This document shows positions 6,448 to 10,797 of a DNA stretch of 10,797 bases, one piece after another. The position numbers and the translations under genes are program-made. The notes under the pieces are model-generated. The model saw only the letters and a list, made by a program, of their open reading frames with translations, was not told where the DNA came from and did not search any database. The DNA comes from an uncultured Duganella sp. (GTDB taxonomy: Bacteria; Pseudomonadota; Gammaproteobacteria; Burkholderiales; Burkholderiaceae). The stretch is from NCBI GenBank assembly GCA_946482335.1, contig CAMLRG010000182.1, positions 1-10,797 on the forward strand, written 5' to 3'. How positions within the stretch are numbered: the first letter of the stretch is position 1; each line of letters opens with the position of its first letter.

Positions 6448-7008
6448 TCAAACGACCATTCTATCCGCTTCGGCGGCGAGCTGCAGGGACATGAAGACAT
6501 AGCCCAGGCGCTCGCCGTCGATGCGGAACAGGTCGGGTATCTCGCCGGTCTGCACGAAGCCGCACTTGCGGTACAGGCCGCGCGCCGGCGCATTGCCCGA
6601 CAATACTTCCAGGTCGACCCATTCCAGCCCCTGGCTGCGCGCCCAGGCGGCAGCCGTTTGCACCAGTGCCGTCCCCAAGCCGCCGCGCCGCGCATTACGG
6701 TGCACGCCCATGCCCAGCAGGCAACGGTGGCGCGCGCCCGGCTCGGGACGCGCGCGCAAGTCGACATGGCCGATGATTTCATCGCCTTCCAGCGCGACCC
6801 AGACGCGGCGCCAGCCAGGCTGGCCCACACCTGCCTGCAGGCCGTTGCTGAAGCCGGCCGCCTTCTCCGGCGGGAAGCCGGCGCTGGCGCGCGGCATCGG
6901 CTGGAACAGCGGGGCACCATGGCGTCCGTTATCGAGCAGGTGGTCGTTCAGATAGTGGAAGAAGACGGCCAATTCTTCGGCATTCAGCGGGCGGATGGTA
7001 AAGGTCAT
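6448..7008 (-). CDS. GNAT-family N-acetyltransferase
   Basis: A 186-aa protein with a complete GNAT fold. Acetyl-CoA motif A is at residues 98-115 (LGMGVHRNARRGGLGTAL, with the R-x-x-G-x-G loop at 107-112). Motif B is NAPARGLYRKCGF at 139-151, where Tyr146 is the usual general acid. The acceptor substrate cannot be deduced; GNATs acetylate amines ranging from small molecules to protein N-termini. It is the first gene of a two-gene unit with cysM (22-nt gap). CysE-type serine acetyltransferases, which feed CysM, have an unrelated left-handed beta-helix fold, so this is not CysE. No Shine-Dalgarno precedes ATG 7008; a -10-like TATCAT ends 6 nt before it, suggesting leaderless translation. Confidence 0.9.
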   Translation of the reverse strand: MTFTIRPLNAEELAVFFHYLNDHLLDNGRHGAPLFQPMPRASAGFPPEKAAGFSNGLQAGVGQPGWRRVWVALEGDEIIGHVDLRARPEPGARHRCLLGMGVHRNARRGGLGTALVQTAAAWARSQGLEWVDLEVLSGNAPARGLYRKCGFVQTGEIPDLFRIDGERLGYVFMSLQLAAEADRMVV

Positions 7009-7013
7009 GACAA

Positions 7014-7043
7014 ATGATAGCAGGCTGCGCCATATGCTTTAAA
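7014..7043 (-). promoter_or_regulatory. Putative promoter of the GNAT-cysM unit
   Basis: Read on the - strand, TTTAAA (7043-7038, 4 of 6 to -35) and TATCAT (7019-7014, 5 of 6 to -10) are 18 bp apart. Transcription would start at about 7007-7008, which is the A of the GNAT ATG. This matches the absence of a ribosome binding site there. The gap to the divergent gene is only 64 bp, so the two promoters must overlap or abut. Confidence 0.4.
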
Positions 7044-7060
7044 CTGGTTGGATCATCCAC

Positions 7061-7065
7061 AGGAG
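7061..7065 (+). promoter_or_regulatory. Shine-Dalgarno of the flavoprotein gene
   Basis: AGGAG is 7 nt before ATG 7073, an ideal spacing that fixes the start. A convincing + strand promoter was not found in the 64-bp gap; ATGACA (7007-7012) with CATATG (7031-7036) at 18 bp is weak. Confidence 0.8.
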
Positions 7066-7072
7066 TTCCCCC

Positions 7073-8785
7073 ATGAGCGACACTGAAATCATCTCCATGC
7101 CGTCGACGCTGGAGACGCGCCGGCACCAGGTCAACCCGGTGCTGACCGAGCAGGAAATCAAGCGCCTGCACCGCTTTGGCTCCGTGCGCCAGTATGCGCG
7201 CGGCGTACGCATCCTGGAGGCCGGCCACACCTGTTTCGGCATGCTGCTGACGCTGAAGGGCACCATCACGATCTGCAAATACGATGGCCTGGGCAATTCG
7301 GAATTCGTGATCGAACACGGCCCCGGCGAATTCACCGCCGAGGTATCGCAGCTGTCCGGCCGCCCTTCCCTGGTCAATGCCACCGCCAAGGACGATGTCG
7401 AAGTGCTGGAAGTGTCGCCGGAAAACTTGCGCGCGCTGGTGATCGCCGAAGCGGAACTGGGCGAGCGCATCGTGCGCGCCCTGATCCTGCGCCGTGTGGG
7501 CTTGCTGGAGACTGAAGGCGGCGGCCTGGTGCTGGTGTCGCCGCCGGGCAACGCGGCCCTGTTCCACCTGCGCAGCTTCCTGAGCAGCAATGGCTACCCT
7601 TACCGCATCCTCGACCCGCAGCAGGACGAGCAGGCGCGCGCCCTGGCCGAATACTACGCACCGGGCGCCGACGACTGGCCGCTGGTGGTGTGCCCGGACG
7701 GCGCGGTGAAGAAGAACCCGAGCAACGCCGAAATCGGCTATTGCATCGGCCTGCTGCCCGACATCGACACCGACAAGCTGTGGGACGTGGTGGTGGTGGG
7801 CGCCGGACCGGCCGGCCTGGCGACGTCGGTGTACGCCGGTTCGGAAGGCTTGTCCGTGCTGGCGCTGGAGCAGCGCGCCTTCGGCGGCCAGGCCGCCGCC
7901 AGCGCCCGCATCGAAAACTACCTGGGCTTCCCGACCGGGATTTCCGGCGGCGCCCTGGCCGGCCGCGCTTTCGTGCAGGCGCAAAAGTTCGGCGTCGAAG
8001 TCGCGATCCCGGCGCCGGCCACGCGCCTGCTGTGCGACAGCTGGCCGCTGCAGGTCGAGATCGCGGGCGGCCAGGTGGTGCGCGCCAAGACCGTGGTGCT
8101 GGCCAGCGGCGCGCGCTACAAGCGGCCCGACCTCGACAATATCGGTGAATTCGAAGGGCGCGGCATTTATTTCTGGGCTTCGCCGATCGAGGCCAAGCTG
8201 TGCAAGTCGGAAGAGGTGGTGCTGGTGGGCGGCGGCAATTCCGCCGGCCAGGCGGCGGTATTCCTGTCCGGCTTCGCCTCCAAGGTGCACATGGTGATCC
8301 GCGGCGACGGCTTGAAGGCCACCATGTCGACCTACCTGATCGACCGCATCAAGGCCACGCCGAACATCGAGCTGCATACGCATACCGAGATCGTGGCGCT
8401 GGAAGGCAACGAGGACGGCTTGTCGAAAGTGACGTTCCGCTGCAAGGATACCGGGGAAGTCGACAGCTGCGAGGTGTGCCGCCTGTTCCTGTTCATCGGC
8501 GCCGACCCGAACACGGCCTGGCTGGCCGACTGCGGCGTGGAAGTCGATGCGCAAGGCTTCATCCGCACCGGCTTCGACGCCATCAAGGACCAGTGCCGCG
8601 CCAAGATGACGCTGGCCGACGCGCCGCAGCGCGCGCCGCTGGAAACCAGCGTGCCGGGCGTGTTCGCCATCGGCGACGTGCGTTCGGGATCGACCAAGCG
8701 CGTGGCCGCCGGCGTCGGCGAAGGCGCCGCCGTGGTGTCGCAGATCCACGCTTTCCTGGCCAAGCTGCCGGTCACATCCCCTTGA
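7073..8785 (+). CDS. FAD-dependent oxidoreductase: cNMP-binding / thioredoxin-fold / thioredoxin-reductase-like fusion
   Basis: A 570-aa three-part protein. Residues about 20-135 form a cyclic-nucleotide-binding (Crp-like) beta-roll. Its binding cassette region HGPGEFTAEVSQLSGRPSLV (82-101) keeps the Gly-Glu but lacks the usual phosphate-contacting Arg before the Ala-Thr. Residues about 150-228 resemble a thioredoxin/glutaredoxin fold but contain no CxxC. Residues about 236-565 are thioredoxin-reductase-like: FAD loop GAGPAG (243-248), GGQAAASARIENYLGFP, NAD(P)H loop GGGNSAG (386-392) and the C-terminal FAD motif VFAIGDVRSGSTKRVA. Where canonical TrxB has CATC, this has Trp368-Ala-Ser-Pro371, with a lone Cys377 nearby, so it should not be a classical thioredoxin reductase. 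No signal peptide is seen; it is probably cytoplasmic. The electron acceptor and the sensed ligand are unknown. Confidence 0.9.
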   Translation: MSDTEIISMPSTLETRRHQVNPVLTEQEIKRLHRFGSVRQYARGVRILEAGHTCFGMLLTLKGTITICKYDGLGNSEFVIEHGPGEFTAEVSQLSGRPSLVNATAKDDVEVLEVSPENLRALVIAEAELGERIVRALILRRVGLLETEGGGLVLVSPPGNAALFHLRSFLSSNGYPYRILDPQQDEQARALAEYYAPGADDWPLVVCPDGAVKKNPSNAEIGYCIGLLPDIDTDKLWDVVVVGAGPAGLATSVYAGSEGLSVLALEQRAFGGQAAASARIENYLGFPTGISGGALAGRAFVQAQKFGVEVAIPAPATRLLCDSWPLQVEIAGGQVVRAKTVVLASGARYKRPDLDNIGEFEGRGIYFWASPIEAKLCKSEEVVLVGGGNSAGQAAVFLSGFASKVHMVIRGDGLKATMSTYLIDRIKATPNIELHTHTEIVALEGNEDGLSKVTFRCKDTGEVDSCEVCRLFLFIGADPNTAWLADCGVEVDAQGFIRTGFDAIKDQCRAKMTLADAPQRAPLETSVPGVFAIGDVRSGSTKRVAAGVGEGAAVVSQIHAFLAKLPVTSP

Positions 8786-9521
8786 AGCGGTGCTGGAAGC
8801 GCTGGCTGACCGGCAGCCGCGCTCCATGCCCGCGCAGCGTCAGCCACATCGCATTGTCGCCGTCGCGCACGGCGGCGGCAATGCGCTTCACCGCCACCAC
8901 GTAGCCGCGGTGCACCTGCCAGAACCCCGCTCCTTCCAGCGATTCGGCCAGCTCCTTGAGCGGCGTGCGGATGTGCGCCTCCAGCCCTTGCGCCACCACG
9001 CGCGTGTATTTGTCCTCCGCCGCGAAATACAGGACGTCCGCCAGGTCGATGAAATGCACGGTTTGCCCGACCGAAGCCTGGATCCAGGACGGCGCCTGCG
9101 CCGGGCGCGTGCCGGCCGCCGCAACGTCCGCCGCGATGCGCCGCAGGTCCGGCGGCGCCTGGGAAAGCCGCTCGCGCAGCCGCTCCACAGCCCGCGCGAG
9201 GCGCGCCGCATCGATCGGCTTGAGCAGGTAATCATGCGCCCCGCGCTCGAACGCGGCCAGCGCATGCTCGTTGTATGCGGTGACGAACACCACGTGCGTG
9301 CGCGAACCGAAGGTGGCCGCCAGCTGCAGCCCGTCCAGGCCCGGCATGCGGATATCGAGGAAGGCCACGTCGGGGGCGAGCTCGCGGGCCAGGCGCAAGG
9401 CTTCGAACCCATCCGCTGCGTCGGGCAGCAGCTCCGCTTCCGGCCATAGTTCGGCCAGCAACTCGCGCAATTCCGCGCGCAGTAGCGGTTCGTCGTCGGC
9501 CACCAGGATGCGGGGCGTCAT
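8772..9521 (-). CDS. LytTR-family response regulator
   Basis: A 249-aa two-domain regulator. The receiver domain (1-120) has the acidic pair Asp9-Asp10, phosphoacceptor Asp56 in FLDIRMPGLDG, Thr81 in VTAYNEHA and Lys101 in LLKPID, so it should be phosphorylatable. A short Pro/Ala linker leads to a LytTR DNA-binding domain (about 145-248), with FIDLADVLYFAAEDKYTRVV and the typical WQVHRGYVVAVKRI. LytTR proteins bind paired direct repeats near promoters. The start ATG at 9521 overlaps the kinase stop by 4 nt (ATGA); the frame continues upstream but that lies in the kinase gene. Its last 14 bp overlap the flavoprotein's 3' end on the opposite strand. The targets cannot be told from the window. 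Confidence 0.94.
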   Translation of the reverse strand: MTPRILVADDEPLLRAELRELLAELWPEAELLPDAADGFEALRLARELAPDVAFLDIRMPGLDGLQLAATFGSRTHVVFVTAYNEHALAAFERGAHDYLLKPIDAARLARAVERLRERLSQAPPDLRRIAADVAAAGTRPAQAPSWIQASVGQTVHFIDLADVLYFAAEDKYTRVVAQGLEAHIRTPLKELAESLEGAGFWQVHRGYVVAVKRIAAAVRDGDNAMWLTLRGHGARLPVSQRFQHRFKGM

Positions 9522-10570
9522 GGGCGCTGCTCCGCCGGCAGCAACAATTGAGCCTCGGTGGCGCCATCCGCTGCCTGCCGCAATTCGAAACCAGCCTGGC
9601 TGCCGTACAAGGCTTGCAGCCGTTCGCGCACATTGCGCAGCCCTACCCCGCTGCCCAAGGGCGCGCCGCCCTGCTGCCGTTGCAAGCCGGCCCCGTTGTC
9701 GCGCACCGTAATGGCGAGCCGGCCATCGCTGCGCTGCGCCGCCGTCACCGTAACCTGCACCGCGCCCGGCTTGGGTTCCACGCCGTGCTGCACGGCGTTC
9801 TCGACCAGCGACATCAGCATCATTGGCGGCACCGGCATGCCGCGCAGCTCCGCAGGGCAGTCGACCCGCGTCTCCAGGCGCGCGCCGAAACGAATCTCCA
9901 TCAATGCCAGGTAATGCCCCGCCAGCTCGCATTCACGTCCCAAGGTGGAGACCGGGGTGCGCATGTCGGGCAAGGCCGTGCGCAGGTAGGCGATCAGGTG
10001 GTCCAGCATCTCGACCGCGCGCTCCGGTGCCTGGCGCGCCAGGTAGCGCGTGTTGGCCAGGGTGTTGAACAGGAAGTGCGGCTCGACCTGCGCCTGCAAG
10101 GACTTCAATTCGGCCTGGATGGCAGCCCGCTGCAATTCCGACACTTGCCGGGCGCGCGCTTCGCGCTGCGCCACCAGCAGGGGAATGCCAAGCACCAGCG
10201 CATTGAACACGAAGACGCTGCCCAGCATCTGCGGGCCGGACAGCGCGGCCACGCGCTGCGCTTGGGTCACCTGCACATAGGCCATCGTCGCCAGGCAGGC
10301 CGAGGCAATCAGCACGAACACCAGGCCGATCCAGCAGGTGCCCCATCCGGAGCCGCGCGGCAAGAGCCAGCGCATCGCACTGGCAGCGTATTGCGCCGCG
10401 ACGGCCCCCAACACCAGGCAGCAGAACAGGGCCACCTTGGCCCAGTTGCCGGCCAAGATGGACATCGCGAGGATGACGCCGGCAAACGCTGCGCTGAAGG
10501 CCCAGTCTTTCCATCTGACGGGTGCCAACTGGCGCAGGGCCGGCCCTGGTCCATAGACCGTTTCAGTCAT
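9518..10570 (-). CDS. LytS/YehU-type sensor histidine kinase
   Basis: A 350-aa inner-membrane kinase. Four hydrophobic helices (about 22-40, 44-62, 79-98, 115-133) form the sensor region with short loops, so the signal is probably sensed in or at the membrane. A coiled-coil-like stretch (135-160) leads to the His_kinase (PF06580) motif QVEPHFLFNTLAN with phospho-His165. The HATPase domain shows Asn258 in SLVENAVQHG, DNGAGL (291-296) and the glycine loop GSGVGLRN (306-313). It would phosphorylate the LytTR regulator encoded immediately downstream (ATGA overlap). The ATG at 10570 shares its A with the stop of the preceding gene (TAATG), so all three genes are likely one operon whose promoter is outside the window. 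The signal is unknown. Confidence 0.94.
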   Translation of the reverse strand: MTETVYGPGPALRQLAPVRWKDWAFSAAFAGVILAMSILAGNWAKVALFCCLVLGAVAAQYAASAMRWLLPRGSGWGTCWIGLVFVLIASACLATMAYVQVTQAQRVAALSGPQMLGSVFVFNALVLGIPLLVAQREARARQVSELQRAAIQAELKSLQAQVEPHFLFNTLANTRYLARQAPERAVEMLDHLIAYLRTALPDMRTPVSTLGRECELAGHYLALMEIRFGARLETRVDCPAELRGMPVPPMMLMSLVENAVQHGVEPKPGAVQVTVTAAQRSDGRLAITVRDNGAGLQRQQGGAPLGSGVGLRNVRERLQALYGSQAGFELRQAADGATEAQLLLPAEQRP

Positions 10571-10797
10571 TACAGGCTCGGCTTCGTCCGCAGTTCAATC
10601 TCTTGCGCCTGCGATGGCAGGGAATCCACCGCCACCCTGGTGCCGACGGCTTCCATCTTCAAGTCGTCAATCCAGGTGGTGCCGCTGGAGCCGGTGATCA
10701 CGCCAAAATTGATGGATTTGGCATCCGCGGGCACGTCGAGCGTGACGCTGCGCAGCGTCCAGCCGTTGGTGCCGCTCATCGGCTTGTCCTGGCTGTT
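10570..10797 (-). CDS. C-terminus of an unidentified protein with a beta-sandwich-like domain (partial)
   Basis: Only the last 75 residues are visible; the frame is open to the window edge and the ATG at 10779 is probably internal. The visible part has the pattern NGWTLRSVTLDVPADAKSI, then NFGVITGSSGTTWIDDLKME, ending in a polar tail. Alternating strands with Trp-x-Leu, a VPADA turn, Phe-Gly-Val and Trp-Ile-Asp-Asp resemble the last strands of carbohydrate-binding or galactose-binding-like jelly-roll domains. I cannot identify the whole protein. Its TAA stop overlaps the kinase ATG by one base, implying co-translation with the two-component system. Confidence 0.7.
   Translation of the reverse strand, partial: NSQDKPMSGTNGWTLRSVTLDVPADAKSINFGVITGSSGTTWIDDLKMEAVGTRVAVDSLPSQAQEIELRTKPSL

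Noticed and set aside
6426..6920. Upstream extension of the cysM frame
   Set aside because: It lies within the GNAT gene in another frame; CysM family length and the AGGA before ATG 6425 fix the start.
6448..7008. Serine acetyltransferase partner (CysE) of cysM
   Set aside because: The protein has GNAT motifs A and B; CysE enzymes have hexapeptide-repeat beta-helices, which are absent here.
6929..8827. 632-codon open frame on the - strand opposite the flavoprotein gene
   Set aside because: It is antisense to a clear FAD oxidoreductase; its translation is Arg/His/Gln/Ala-rich low-complexity sequence typical of high-GC shadow frames, with no domain motif.
9522..9932. Upstream extension of the LytTR regulator frame
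   Set aside because: It lies within the kinase gene; receiver domains begin at MTPRILVADDE, and the ATGA overlap fits the start at 9521.

Overview
This high-GC window carries two runs of forward genes and two runs of reverse genes, all cellular (no tRNA, rRNA, insertion sequence, phage or CRISPR signal seen). Gene content and protein style fit a betaproteobacterium, most likely Oxalobacteraceae (Massilia / Janthinobacterium / Duganella type). That assignment is inferred from family resemblance, not from a search.

Region 1 (1-4876, + strand) is a tight cell-envelope operon. It holds the C-terminal two thirds of a MoxR-type AAA+ ATPase, a DUF58 membrane protein, a TgpA-like membrane transglutaminase (DUF3488 - transglutaminase - DUF4129) and an MltB-type lytic murein transglycosylase. 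Gene junctions are 4 nt, ATGA and ATGA, so the genes are very probably translationally coupled. MoxR-DUF58-transglutaminase is a recurrent trio; the peptidoglycan-cleaving enzyme coupled to its end suggests a periplasmic or wall-remodelling role.

Region 2 (4877-5522) is the most unusual part. A 246-bp AT-rich gap contains a crowded set of short inverted repeats, a good sigma70-like promoter, a possible 19-codon upstream ORF and repeated TTGTA/TACAA words. It precedes a 115-aa helix-turn-helix-like protein that I cannot name. That gene ends at a perfect 20-bp GC palindrome, the probable terminator.

Region 3 (5523-7008, - strand) is a two-gene operon: a GNAT acetyltransferase, apparently leaderless, followed by cysM (cysteine synthase B). 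Divergent from it, across a 64-bp gap, is region 4 (7073-8785, + strand). This is a three-part flavoprotein: a degenerate cyclic-nucleotide-binding domain, a thioredoxin-fold domain without CxxC, and a thioredoxin-reductase-like module whose redox CxxC is replaced by WASP.

Region 5 (8772-10797, - strand) is a LytS/LytTR two-component system. A four-TM histidine kinase of the His_kinase (PF06580) type overlaps its LytTR response regulator by ATGA. It is preceded through a TAATG junction by the C-terminus of a protein ending in a beta-sandwich-like domain that runs off the window. The regulator's 3' end overlaps the flavoprotein's 3' end tail-to-tail by 14 bp.
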